This document shows positions 26,393-35,918 of a DNA stretch of 64,000 bases, in pieces; the first letter of the stretch is position 1, and the number at the start of each line of letters is the position of its first letter. The translations under genes and the position numbers were made by a program. The stretch spans positions 4,388,001-4,452,000 of the forward strand of contig NZ_CP166679.1 in the NCBI RefSeq assembly GCF_041320605.1, read 5' to 3'. The notes under the pieces are model-generated. The model saw nothing but the letters and a program-made list of their open reading frames with translations. It did no database searches and was not told the origin of the DNA. Origin of the DNA: Arenibacter antarcticus. Lineage in GTDB: Bacteria; Bacteroidota; Bacteroidia; Flavobacteriales; Flavobacteriaceae.

Positions 26393-27280
26393 ATGCAGCT
26401 TCTTGTTTACGTCTTGGTATATCCTTTTTTATGGCTTATCTCTATTTTACCCTATAGATTATTCTATGCTTTTTCCGATTTTATATTTTTTCTGGTCTAC
26501 CATCTAGTGGGATATCGTAAGGATATCGTATTATCTAATTTAAACCTCGTTTTTCCCGATAAGCGCAAAGACGAATTATTGCGAATAAGGAAATCCTTTT
26601 ATCATCATATGTGTGATATGTTCTTAGAAATGGTGAAGACAATGGCCCTCTCCAAAGAAAAAGTGAAACAACGATATCGCATTACCAATTTAGAAGTGCT
26701 TCAAGAAATTTTGAAGGACAAAAGTATTTTGATCGTTTGCTCCCATTATGCCAATTGGGAGTGGAATGTTAGTATCAATAATTATGTAGACGCCAAGGGA
26801 TATGCTGTATATCAAAAAATTGGCAATCCTTATTTTGACCGCATGGTGAAAAGGATAAGGGCAAAATGGAACACGACCCCTATTACTACCAACGAAACTC
26901 CAAAAACTGTAGTTTCCAATGCGCGTAAGGGAATAACTGCAGTATATGGGATGGTAAGTGACCAATCGCCACAAGTCCAAAGGGCGCACTATTGGAGCGA
27001 TTTTATGGGTGTAAAAGTTCCTATCTACAATGGTGCGGAAGCTTTGGCTCGTAAATTGGATCTTGCGGTAGTTTTTCTAAAAGTCACCAAGATTAAAAGA
27101 GGGTATTACGCCGCAGAATTTATTCCCATAACCGTCTCGGGAAAGGAAACCGAAAAAAATGAGATTACTGAAAAATTCTTAAGACTAACTGAACAACAGA
27201 TTAGGGAAAAGCCGGATTATTACCTATGGACACATAGAAGATGGAAACACCGAGATAAAGCTCCTAAGGAATTACAATAA
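26393..27280 (+). CDS. LpxL/HtrB-family lipid A acyltransferase
   Basis: 295 residues of the lysophospholipid acyltransferase superfamily. N-terminal membrane anchor (about 1-38), catalytic HYANWE (His118 to Glu123, the H-x4-E motif), and the later block MVSDQSPQ that in HtrB/LpxL proteins contributes to acyl-chain binding. It most likely adds a secondary acyl chain to lipid A at the inner membrane. The C-terminus ends YYLWTHRRWKHRDK, also conserved in the family. Confidence 0.9.
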   Translation: MQLLVYVLVYPFLWLISILPYRLFYAFSDFIFFLVYHLVGYRKDIVLSNLNLVFPDKRKDELLRIRKSFYHHMCDMFLEMVKTMALSKEKVKQRYRITNLEVLQEILKDKSILIVCSHYANWEWNVSINNYVDAKGYAVYQKIGNPYFDRMVKRIRAKWNTTPITTNETPKTVVSNARKGITAVYGMVSDQSPQVQRAHYWSDFMGVKVPIYNGAEALARKLDLAVVFLKVTKIKRGYYAAEFIPITVSGKETEKNEITEKFLRLTEQQIREKPDYYLWTHRRWKHRDKAPKELQ

Positions 27281-27430
27281 ATTCTTATAATTCACTTATT
27301 TCCACTACTCCCATCACCATTCACTCCTTGATAAAAACAGCTGAAGCCGGTATCATCTTTTGCCATTTATAGCGTTTTAATTAAATATTTTGTTTTTTTC
27401 TGCGTTATAGAACAAGATTTATTTAAAAAA

Positions 27431-28720
27431 ATGGAATTTTGTTATTCAATTAAGACCAGAAATTTTTATTTTCTTTTTTGTCTGCTATTTGCCTTAACAA
27501 CTCATGCTAATAGTACCATGGTACCCAAAGCTGTTTCCAAGGTAAACAAGACAGTTGATCTCCTTAAGGAGGACTTTACAGAGAGAATAGGGAGGTATGG
27601 TGACCCATTGCCTCCTACAACAAAGAACAGCTCTCAAGAGTTCTGTGCTTTAAATAGGCCTACCCTACACTCCATTCAAATAAATGAATCCAATGTTATT
27701 TGGTATCACCAAGAGACCAATGGTAATCCATTGGATCCAAGCAGTCTTCTGGAAGAAAATACCACTTACTATGCAGCACAAATAATAGCAAATGATGAGA
27801 GTCCTGGACGATTGGCCATCTCCGTTTTATTAGGTGTTCCTTCGTCACCTACAACCAACGATACTGTTCAAGTTTTTTCAACTTCCGAAAATCCTACCAT
27901 TGGGGATATAAAAGTAACTGAAACAAACATTATTTGGTACGATGCACCGGTAGAAGGAAAACTACTGCATTTTGATACCCCTTTAGAAAATGGTATAAAG
28001 TATTTTGCTTCCCAAGTGATCAATAATTGTGAAAGTGTGGACAGATTGCCGGTTAAAATAGCCCTAATTGAGCCGTCGGATATTACAATTACCAAAACGG
28101 TGAACAACAAGCGACCCATCATTGGGGAAAAAGTGATTTTGACCATAACCGTACAAAACGATGGAACATCCGTCTTTAACGATATTGTAATTAATGAACA
28201 ATTAGGCCGTGGGTTTACATACATTAACGCAAAAACCACCAACGGGAGTTTTAATCCATCCGACCGAGTTTGGACTCTTTCATCGCTTCCATCCTTGGAA
28301 ACTGCAGTACTATATATAGAGGTAGAGGCAACACCCAATGGGGATTATAGCAGTATTTCTACTATAGAGAGCGCTTTTCCCAAGGACAAAAATTTGCAGA
28401 ACAACAGTGCGGAAATAACTTTGGAACCATCGTGCATCACGATTTATAATGAATTTACACCTAATGATGATGGAGATAACGACTATTTTAGGATAGACTG
28501 TATAGAAACTTTCCCAGAATCGGTCCTCCAGATTTTTAACAGGTATGGCGCTTTGGTCTATCATAAAAAAGGCTACCAAAATGATTGGCGCGGCTTTGCC
28601 AATGTAAGCGGAAGTTTGGGCAAAGGATCCCCATTACCAACAGGAACCTACTTTTACAGCCTAAAAACCAATGGTTTAAGCGAAAACAAAACTGGTTGGT
28701 TATTTTTAAGAAAGGAATAA
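27431..28720 (+). CDS. Secreted protein with DUF11 and gliding-associated (CHU_C, type B) C-terminal domain
   Basis: 429 residues. Signal peptide (about 1-27, TTHANS). Two Ig-like repeats of about 95 residues, each with a IxxxNxIWYxxxxxGxxLxxxxxLxxxxxYxAxQ pattern (about 78-120 and 165-205), then a DUF11 domain (about 215-325; ITITKTVNNKRPIIGEKV), and a CHU_C domain (about 335-429; FTPNDDGDNDYFRI, IFNRYGALVY, LPTGTYFYSLK). CHU_C is the type B signal that sends proteins through the type IX secretion system to the cell surface. First gene of a three-gene operon with PorP/SprF and a PorE-like protein, the usual partners of type B cargo. Confidence 0.9.
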   Translation: MEFCYSIKTRNFYFLFCLLFALTTHANSTMVPKAVSKVNKTVDLLKEDFTERIGRYGDPLPPTTKNSSQEFCALNRPTLHSIQINESNVIWYHQETNGNPLDPSSLLEENTTYYAAQIIANDESPGRLAISVLLGVPSSPTTNDTVQVFSTSENPTIGDIKVTETNIIWYDAPVEGKLLHFDTPLENGIKYFASQVINNCESVDRLPVKIALIEPSDITITKTVNNKRPIIGEKVILTITVQNDGTSVFNDIVINEQLGRGFTYINAKTTNGSFNPSDRVWTLSSLPSLETAVLYIEVEATPNGDYSSISTIESAFPKDKNLQNNSAEITLEPSCITIYNEFTPNDDGDNDYFRIDCIETFPESVLQIFNRYGALVYHKKGYQNDWRGFANVSGSLGKGSPLPTGTYFYSLKTNGLSENKTGWLFLRKE

Positions 28721-28745
28721 TGGGGCACATACTTTAAACTAATCA

Positions 28746-29675
28746 ATGAAGATTATTCGAAAATGTTATATAGGAATCATTGTACTGTTTTTTCTCTTTG
28801 GAGGAGGAAGGCTGATGGCGCAGCAATTGCCGCAATATACCCAGTATATGTATAATACCACCACTATAAATCCTGCATACGTCAATGAAAATAACCGGAT
28901 GGATGCCACTTTGAGTTACCGGGCACAATGGATAGGGATTGAGGGCGCTCCTGAAACAAAGGCACTTACCGTTTCGGGAATTATCAATAATAGAATTGGC
29001 TTGGGGCTTAACATATATAAGGACAACATTGGCCCATCGACAGAATTTAACGCAAATGCCATTTTCTCGTACTACTTAAACCTCAGCAAAAAAATAAAAA
29101 TGTCGTTGGGCATCAATGCAGGTGTCAATTTTTTGGAGATGGATTATTCCAAAGGCAGTTATTATGATGAGGACGATATTCTTTTTAGTTATGACGATTA
29201 TTTCAATGTCCTTCCCGCTATAGGCGCTGGAGTTTTTGTATTCAGCGAGAATTGGTATGTCGGATTTTCCGTTCCCAGCATATTACTAAAACAATCCAAT
29301 GTTGTAAGTGATAAAAATCTAATAACCAGGGATCATCATTTCTATTTTATAGGGGGTTATGTAGTGGATATTTCCGCCGCCCTAAAATTAAAGCCCTCCG
29401 TATTAGTCAAGCTCATAGATAATGCCCCTCTAACCATAGACACCTCCCTAAACGTGCTATTTCTGAATAAATTCACCTTAGGCGCCTCCCATAGGCTTAA
29501 GGACAGCTATAGTGCCTTGGCAGGATTTCAAATATCAAGAAACCTTTTTATGGGCTATTCCTATGATTATAATATATCTGATATAGGAGATTACAATCAA
29601 GGTTCCCACGAAATAATCATTAAGTACCTAGTGCCAAGGTGGGAACCAAACGCCCGCTCACCCAGATTTTTCTAA
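28746..29675 (+). CDS. Type IX secretion system outer membrane protein, PorP/SprF family
   Basis: 309 residues with a signal peptide (to about LMAQQ) and the PorP/SprF opening LPQYTQYMYNTTTINPAYV, followed by a beta-barrel. SprF-like proteins anchor or help deliver particular type B cargo, usually the one encoded next to them. It follows the CHU_C gene by 25 bp and precedes the OmpA-type gene by 10 bp. Confidence 0.92.
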   Translation: MKIIRKCYIGIIVLFFLFGGGRLMAQQLPQYTQYMYNTTTINPAYVNENNRMDATLSYRAQWIGIEGAPETKALTVSGIINNRIGLGLNIYKDNIGPSTEFNANAIFSYYLNLSKKIKMSLGINAGVNFLEMDYSKGSYYDEDDILFSYDDYFNVLPAIGAGVFVFSENWYVGFSVPSILLKQSNVVSDKNLITRDHHFYFIGGYVVDISAALKLKPSVLVKLIDNAPLTIDTSLNVLFLNKFTLGASHRLKDSYSALAGFQISRNLFMGYSYDYNISDIGDYNQGSHEIIIKYLVPRWEPNARSPRFF

Positions 29676-29685
29676 GTATAGACTT

Positions 29686-31608
29686 ATGAAACTACTCCTT
29701 TCCATATTCGCGTTGTTTCTATGTAATGTCCATTGGGCACAGTATTCTAGATCGGAAGCCAACGAGCATTTTCAAAATTTAAATTTTAAGGAAGCCATAA
29801 CAATTTACCACCATCTGGAATCGGAAAAAAAAAGATCACGACCCTTATTTGTAGAACGTTTGGCAGAAAGTTATTTTAATATAAATGACTATACCAATGC
29901 AAAAATTTGGTATCAAAAACTCTATGAACTTAAAGATAAAAGAGTGGGTGAAGCAATCTTTATTAAGTACGTACAAAGCCTAAAAGCTGGACAGGAATAT
30001 GAGGCGGCCAATAGTTTGATAAAGGAATACTATGACTATGACCAGCAAAAATTAGCAACTATATTAGAGCAGGAAAAGTATTTGGATAGCCTTATGGCGC
30101 AAAACCCTGGATATCAAATTTCCAACATGGAAATTAACTCTCCCTTTTCAGACTTTGCCCCAATGTACTACAAGGATGCCCTTGTATTCTCCTCCAGCCG
30201 AACTCCTATGTTATCCGAAGACGCTATGTATTCATGGAACAACCAACCGTATCTTTCCATTCTTACGGCCAAGAGGGACAAATCTACCGGGGAACTAAGT
30301 GATGTGCAGAAATTCCATAACAATATTCAATCTTCCTTTCACGAAGGAACTCTCACCTACTCGTCCGATTTTAAGACCGTTTATTTTACCCAAAATTACA
30401 TCAATAATCACTCCTTAGTCGTAAATCCAAAAGGGTTCTCCAATATGCAGATATTAAGAGGAGAGGTGGTGGGAGATTCAATTGTGCACCTCAAAGCCTT
30501 AAAGTTTAATAATCCCAAATATTCTTATGGACATCCCTATTTAACCAAGGATGGAAAACGACTCTTTTTTGTCTCCGATATGTTCGGAGGTTTTGGGGAA
30601 ACGGATATCTATTATGTGGATATTGATAAGGATGGGGACCTAGGACCTGCCGTGAACCTCGGTCCTACCATAAATACTGCAGGAAGGGAAATGTTTCCTT
30701 ATACTTCTGGACAGTACTTGTATTTTGCCTCGGACAGTCATTTTGGACTTGGGGGACTGGATATTTTTAAATCAGAAATTGAGCCTGCTAACAGCTATGG
30801 CATTCCCAAAAACATGGGATCTCCCATCAATAGCAATATGGATGATTTCGCCCTGATTATAAATGACCAGAATAATTCTGGCTATTTTTCTTCCAATAGG
30901 GTCAATGGCAAAGGAGATGACGATATATATCGATTCTTAGAAATAGCCGAAATGATGCCGTATAAGGGCAATATTATAAACGAAATTACCAAAGCACCGC
31001 TCCCAAATGTTATAGTAAAGGTCTATGACCAAGCAAATAAATTAATTACAGAAACCTTCACAGACGAAGAAGGTAATTTTGAAGCATTGATATCCCCTAC
31101 TCTCAATCATATATTTGCCTTTTTAAAACCAGAATATAAGCAAGAACTTAAGACCGTTAATAATGCTGATACACCTGAGCTTTACAAAGACCTAAACAAC
31201 ATAGAATTGACCCCTTTTTCGAGCTTTGTTACCAATGAGGGTGGTGTAGAAAAGGTAAGGATTAATCCTATATTTTTTAATTTGAACCGCTACAACATCA
31301 CTTATAAGGCGGCAAAGGAATTGGACAAAATAGTGAGCTTTATGAACGCCTTTCCAAGCGTAAAAATAAAGATTGAAGCCCATACCGATTCTAGGGCATC
31401 AACAGCAATTAATATGGAATTGTCTAATAATAGGGCCACTTCCACCCAAAATTACCTTATTGAAAAGGGTATTAATGCGTCACGAATTGTGAGTGCTAAA
31501 GGATATGGGGAATCCCGACTGATTAACGAATGTGCCAATGGCATTCCCTGCAGTAATGGGCAACATTTGGCCAATAGACGTTGTAATTTTATAATTATAA
31601 GCAAGTAA
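29686..31608 (+). CDS. PorE-like OmpA family protein (TPR, PD40 propeller, CarboxypepD_reg, OmpA)
   Basis: 640 residues. Signal peptide (to about WAQ), TPR-like helices about 20-120 (NINDYTNAKIWYQKLYELKD), a PD40/WD40-like propeller about 145-410 (YKDALVFSSSRTP, DGKRLFFVSDMFGGFGETDIY, GQYLYFASDSHFGLGGLDIF), a carboxypeptidase-regulatory-like domain about 425-510, and an OmpA peptidoglycan-binding domain about 535-640 (IKIEAHTDSRAS, NRATSTQNYLIEKGI). This order matches PorE, which ties the type IX system to peptidoglycan. Third gene of the operon. Confidence 0.9.
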   Translation: MKLLLSIFALFLCNVHWAQYSRSEANEHFQNLNFKEAITIYHHLESEKKRSRPLFVERLAESYFNINDYTNAKIWYQKLYELKDKRVGEAIFIKYVQSLKAGQEYEAANSLIKEYYDYDQQKLATILEQEKYLDSLMAQNPGYQISNMEINSPFSDFAPMYYKDALVFSSSRTPMLSEDAMYSWNNQPYLSILTAKRDKSTGELSDVQKFHNNIQSSFHEGTLTYSSDFKTVYFTQNYINNHSLVVNPKGFSNMQILRGEVVGDSIVHLKALKFNNPKYSYGHPYLTKDGKRLFFVSDMFGGFGETDIYYVDIDKDGDLGPAVNLGPTINTAGREMFPYTSGQYLYFASDSHFGLGGLDIFKSEIEPANSYGIPKNMGSPINSNMDDFALIINDQNNSGYFSSNRVNGKGDDDIYRFLEIAEMMPYKGNIINEITKAPLPNVIVKVYDQANKLITETFTDEEGNFEALISPTLNHIFAFLKPEYKQELKTVNNADTPELYKDLNNIELTPFSSFVTNEGGVEKVRINPIFFNLNRYNITYKAAKELDKIVSFMNAFPSVKIKIEAHTDSRASTAINMELSNNRATSTQNYLIEKGINASRIVSAKGYGESRLINECANGIPCSNGQHLANRRCNFIIISK

Positions 31609-31765
31609 CCAATTAGAAATGAATATTTTACTTATTCCATAACAAAATAACACAAAAAGAACAATTCATGGCAGCATATACGCAGCGGTAGAGTTGTTCC
31701 CAATCAGAATATTCTTTAATTTTTATTATTAAATTATACCCTAATTAATAATCTAGGTATTTAAA

Positions 31766-32761
31766 ATGGACATACTAAAAACCTTTATAGAAGAACTTAT
31801 TGGATTTCTTGGCGTTGGAAATGCTTGGGAATTATTGCAGTCTGGAGATTTCAGTGTGTTTACTACCTATGATGGTGTGGTATCCCTAATCTATCCTATT
31901 ATTCCCTTACTACTGATTTTGGAGTTTATCCTTGGCCTAGTCTATAAAAAACCAAATACCAAGGTCTACAAAGTGAATTTTCTCATTTATGTTTGCAACC
32001 GGTTTATTGGGCGTTTTATAGCCTTAGCTATGGTTACCTTGATTATTGGATGGCTTCAACCTTTTGCTCTGTTCCAAACCAAAATGACCTGGTACTGGTT
32101 TATATATGGGTATATCGTTTGGGAATTCGGACACTTTCTATACCATTATTGGGGACACAAGGTTAGGCTATTCTGGTGCTTGCATTCTACCCACCATGCC
32201 CCTGAGCAAATGAACCTATCCGTGACCCATGCCCATTTTTTTCTGGAGGCACCCTATGCCGATGCCATAAGGACCACCGTCTGTATTTTAATGGGAGTAG
32301 AACCGGTATTACTATTCTTGATCATGTTTATTGATGGAACGTATGGCGCCTTTATACATGTGGGTGAAAATATGATGAAAGATGGAAAGATGGGTTTTTT
32401 GAACAAGATTATTCTTACTCCGTCCCATCATAGGGTACATCATGCACGAAATCCGTTGTATATGGATACCAATTTTTGTAATTTACTGAATATCTGGGAC
32501 AAGGTTTTTGGGACTTATCAGGAGGAACAGGATGATCTCGTCATTGAATATGGTATTACCCGAAAAATGAATTCTGGGAACTTTTTCGATGTTTATTTTG
32601 GGGAGTTTATCGCTTTATTCCATGATATTAGAAAAGCTCCAGGTATTATAAATAAATGCAAATATCTTTTTATGCCACCCGGTTGGAGTCATACTGGGGA
32701 GCACCAGACTGCAAAATTGGTACGTGGCTCTTATTTACAGCAACAACTGACTAAGGAGTAA
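31766..32761 (+). CDS. Sterol desaturase / fatty acid hydroxylase family membrane protein
   Basis: 331 residues with several membrane helices and the di-iron histidine clusters of the fatty acid hydroxylase superfamily: HFLYHYWGH (about 122-130), HSTHH (about 140-144), and HHRVHH (about 220-225), plus an additional THAH in between. Members hydroxylate or desaturate lipids or sterols. In this phylum the substrates are mostly unknown; hydroxylation of fatty acyl or sulfonolipid chains is a possibility, not a demonstrated role. Its 3' end overlaps the convergent EEP gene by 11 bp. Confidence 0.85.
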   Translation: MDILKTFIEELIGFLGVGNAWELLQSGDFSVFTTYDGVVSLIYPIIPLLLILEFILGLVYKKPNTKVYKVNFLIYVCNRFIGRFIALAMVTLIIGWLQPFALFQTKMTWYWFIYGYIVWEFGHFLYHYWGHKVRLFWCLHSTHHAPEQMNLSVTHAHFFLEAPYADAIRTTVCILMGVEPVLLFLIMFIDGTYGAFIHVGENMMKDGKMGFLNKIILTPSHHRVHHARNPLYMDTNFCNLLNIWDKVFGTYQEEQDDLVIEYGITRKMNSGNFFDVYFGEFIALFHDIRKAPGIINKCKYLFMPPGWSHTGEHQTAKLVRGSYLQQQLTKE

Positions 32762-33539
32762 ATACCAAAGTAGCCATCACCACACAGTGATCCGTGGCAT
32801 AGTTTTCGCAAAGCACCCTATAATCTGTTACCTTCCATTTTTGAGGCATATTATACAGTATATGGTCTATATTTATTCTTGGGTCGTCTGAAGGCCAAGT
32901 TGGTAAATAGGCATTGGGTATATTTGGTTTGGTAAATTCTCCCAACAACAATTTTATGGATTCATCTTTTGGTTCGGCGTTTAGGTCTCCGGTGAGAATA
33001 GTAGGATATGGGGAATCTTTAAGTCTTTCCACTAAAGCTTTTGCTTGTAGTACCCGATCTGAATTATCCTTTAAATGATCCAAGTGGGTGGCCACAAACT
33101 GTATGGTGTTACCATTTTTTGTTTTTACTTTAACGATCAATGCCGCACGGGGTTCGGAATCTGGCAAATGGGGCAACGCAAAATTCTCGGTTTCCACAAA
33201 ACTATATTGGGATAAGACTCCTTCGCCATATTCCCCACCATCATAATACATAGCACGTGCAAAAAGAGAGGCCATTTTGGTCCTATACCCTAGTTCCGTT
33301 GGCAGATCGTATTCCCTAGCACGCTTCGTTTTAAAATCTACCTCCTGTAAGGCTACTAAATGGGGTTGGTAACTATTGATCACCCCAGCAAGAGTATCTA
33401 GGTTAAAATCGTTTTTAACCGTTGCGCCGTGAAGAATATTAAAGCTCATTATTCTAAGGGTATCCGTTTGGGCATTTGCTTGGGTAGTTGGCCAGAGCAT
33501 GGCTCCTACAAAAAATAGTTTTATCCAAGGTAGTTTCAT
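32751..33539 (-). CDS. Secreted endonuclease/exonuclease/phosphatase family protein
   Basis: 262 residues. Signal peptide (to about NAQT), then the EEP fold: MSFNILHG (about 29-36), LQEVDF (about 64-69), GDLNAEP (about 179-185), DHILYNMP (about 223-230) and ATDHCVVMATL (about 247-257), which are the metal-binding and catalytic Asn/Glu/Asp/His positions. Most likely a periplasmic or secreted metal-dependent phosphodiesterase. Substrate unknown. Confidence 0.88.
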   Translation of the reverse strand: MKLPWIKLFFVGAMLWPTTQANAQTDTLRIMSFNILHGATVKNDFNLDTLAGVINSYQPHLVALQEVDFKTKRAREYDLPTELGYRTKMASLFARAMYYDGGEYGEGVLSQYSFVETENFALPHLPDSEPRAALIVKVKTKNGNTIQFVATHLDHLKDNSDRVLQAKALVERLKDSPYPTILTGDLNAEPKDESIKLLLGEFTKPNIPNAYLPTWPSDDPRINIDHILYNMPQKWKVTDYRVLCENYATDHCVVMATLVFTP

Positions 33540-33621
33540 TTTAGAATTTTTAAATTATGGAAACGTATTAAAATTAATAGGTCCTGGTAAGACCCAAGAC
33601 CTTTTACTATATAGCTATATA

Positions 33622-35010
33622 TTATAGTCCGGCCACCTCTTTTATCTCGCCTATTATTCTATCGGCAAGGGAGTCCGCTTCCGCCTGACTCTTAGCTTCG
33701 GTGTATATTCTAATAATTGGTTCGGTATTGGATTTACGTAAATGCACCCAATTCTCTGGAAAATCTATTTTAACCCCATCTATAGTAGAGATTTCCTCAT
33801 TCTTGTATTTTTCAGCCATAGCGGTTAGGATGCCATCGACATCCAATCCCGGAGTCAGTTCAATTTTCTTTTTACTCATAAAGTAACTGGGATAGCTGGC
33901 CCTAAGGTCGGCTACCGTACCTCCTTTTTCTGCCATTAGCATTAAAAACAAAGCGGTTCCTACTAGGGAATCGCGCCCATAATGACTTTCAGGATAAATA
34001 ATTCCTCCGTTACCTTCACCTCCTATTATGGCGTTGTTTTTTTTCATTAAGGTCACAACGTTCACTTCGCCAACTGCAGAGGCTTCGTAGGTGCCACCAT
34101 GTTTTTGGGTGATATCCCTTAAAGCGCGGCTAGACGATAAATTGGAAACCGTATTCCCTTTCGTCTTCCCCAAAACATAATCTGCACAGGCAACCAAGGT
34201 ATATTCTTCCCCGAACATCTCACCTTCATTGGTTATAAAGGCCAAGCGGTCCACATCCGGATCCACTACAATTCCAAAATCTGCTTTTTCCTTTACTACA
34301 AGAGCACTGATATCACCCAAATGTTCCTTTAATGGTTCCGGGTTATGTGGAAAGTGTCCCGTAGGCTCACAATATAATTCTACCACCTCTACCCCCAATT
34401 CTTTTAAGAGTCTGGGAATGGCAATTCCACCTGTAGAGTTTACTCCATCTACCACAACCTTAAATTTTGCGGCCCGTATCACATCTGCATCCACTAAGGA
34501 CAGCTCTAAAACTTCATCAATATGTATATCTATATAGGAATCATTTCGGGTTATTTCCCCCAAATCGTCCACTTCTGCAAACTCAAACGCCTCTTCATCG
34601 GCAATTTCCAAAATTTTGGCACCTTGTGCGGCATCCAAAAACTCTCCTTTTTCATTCAATAGTTTAAGAGCATTCCATTGCTTAGGATTATGGCTTGCGG
34701 TGATGATTATCCCTCCATCGGCATTTTCCAAAGGAACTGCAATTTCTACCGTAGGGGTGGTGGAAAGATCTAAGTCTATCACATCTACTCCAAGACCTAC
34801 CAAGGTATATACCACCAAATTTTGGATCATTTCTCCCGAAAGTCGAGCATCCCTTCCTATAACCACCTTAAGCTTTTTCTTTTTAGAATATTCTTTTAGC
34901 CATATTCCGTATGCTGCAGCAAATTTTACGGCATCTATAGGTGTTAAATTGTCTCCTGGTTTTCCTCCGATAGTACCCCGGATTCCTGAAATGGATTTAA
35001 TTAAAGTCAT
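33622..35010 (-). CDS. glmM: Phosphoglucosamine mutase
   Basis: 462 residues of the alpha-D-phosphohexomutase family. The phosphoserine loop TASHNP carries Ser106; the metal loop is DPDVDRLA, and the sugar-binding GEGNGG and RKSNTEPIIRIY follow. Converts glucosamine-6-P to glucosamine-1-P for UDP-GlcNAc; phosphomannomutase or phosphoglucomutase activity cannot be ruled out, since flavobacterial members of this clade are annotated both ways. A -7 element lies at 35032-35039. Confidence 0.85.
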   Translation of the reverse strand: MTLIKSISGIRGTIGGKPGDNLTPIDAVKFAAAYGIWLKEYSKKKKLKVVIGRDARLSGEMIQNLVVYTLVGLGVDVIDLDLSTTPTVEIAVPLENADGGIIITASHNPKQWNALKLLNEKGEFLDAAQGAKILEIADEEAFEFAEVDDLGEITRNDSYIDIHIDEVLELSLVDADVIRAAKFKVVVDGVNSTGGIAIPRLLKELGVEVVELYCEPTGHFPHNPEPLKEHLGDISALVVKEKADFGIVVDPDVDRLAFITNEGEMFGEEYTLVACADYVLGKTKGNTVSNLSSSRALRDITQKHGGTYEASAVGEVNVVTLMKKNNAIIGGEGNGGIIYPESHYGRDSLVGTALFLMLMAEKGGTVADLRASYPSYFMSKKKIELTPGLDVDGILTAMAEKYKNEEISTIDGVKIDFPENWVHLRKSNTEPIIRIYTEAKSQAEADSLADRIIGEIKEVAGL

Positions 35011-35031
35011 TTGTTAGATTATAAGTTTATA

Positions 35032-35039
35032 CAAATATA
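35032..35039 (-). promoter_or_regulatory. -7 promoter element for glmM
   Basis: TATATTTG on the minus strand, 21 bp before the ATG at 35010. Confidence 0.45.
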
Positions 35040-35106
35040 GCGGGTTAGGTTTAATTCGTATGACGCTATGTTGTAAATTCGTCTTACATAACATTTTTTT
35101 GCCTAG

Positions 35107-35712
35107 ATGAATTTTTTAGCACATATTTACCTATCCTTCGGGGACAATGAGCTCACTATTGGAAATTTTATAGCCGATAGTATACGCGGTAATAAATATC
35201 ACTACCTCCCTAAAAGGGTTCAAACTGGTATACATTTACACAGGGCCATAGATACTTATACCGACTCACATCCTATAGTCAGACAGAGCACAAAACGACT
35301 ACACCAAAATTATAGCCATTATAGTGGGGTAATCGTAGATATTTTCTACGATCATTTTCTGGCTAAAAATTGGGATACGTATTCTAAAGTTCCCTTAAAA
35401 CGTTATGTAAATGATTTTTATCTTTTATTGGATGAAAATTATGAAATACTTCCAATGGGTGTTAAACGCATGATGCCCCATATGATTGCGGATAATTGGA
35501 TTTACAATTATTCCAAAATGTCTGGGATTTCCAGGGTTTTGCATGGCATAAACAGAAGAACCAAAAATAAATCCAAAATGAATTTTGCTATCTTGGACCT
35601 AGAGGAGCATTATACTATTTTTGAAGAAGAATTTAGTTTATTTTTCAACGACTTGATTAAGTATGTCAAAAACATTGAAATTGAGAACTCCAACCCATTC
35701 ATTGTCAACTGA
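35107..35712 (+). CDS. Acyl carrier protein phosphodiesterase (AcpH-like)
   Basis: 201 residues of the AcpH/DUF479 family, an HD-like all-helical fold. MNFLAHIYLSFGDNELTIGNFIADSIRG at the start contains the conserved NFLAH and GNF.AD; HRAID-TYTDSHP (about 37-50) and FYDHFLAKNW follow, with the metal-binding His/Asp residues. In E. coli AcpH removes the phosphopantetheine arm from ACP. Divergent from glmM. Confidence 0.88.
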   Translation: MNFLAHIYLSFGDNELTIGNFIADSIRGNKYHYLPKRVQTGIHLHRAIDTYTDSHPIVRQSTKRLHQNYSHYSGVIVDIFYDHFLAKNWDTYSKVPLKRYVNDFYLLLDENYEILPMGVKRMMPHMIADNWIYNYSKMSGISRVLHGINRRTKNKSKMNFAILDLEEHYTIFEEEFSLFFNDLIKYVKNIEIENSNPFIVN

Positions 35713-35918
35713 CAACGATGATATTTTTTATCCAAATATTGTTTTTTACTATAATTAATAAGTACCTTTAGTATCCTTTCCCTAAATTAGAAGGTAAGCT
35801 TCCCCTTTATTTTTAATATTATCCTTAAAATACATTCCCCCATTGTTATGTCCTTTTCACATTGTGCAAACAATGGTGTGCCGTTATTTCTTTCAATCTT
35901 ATCTAAAAAACAATAACT

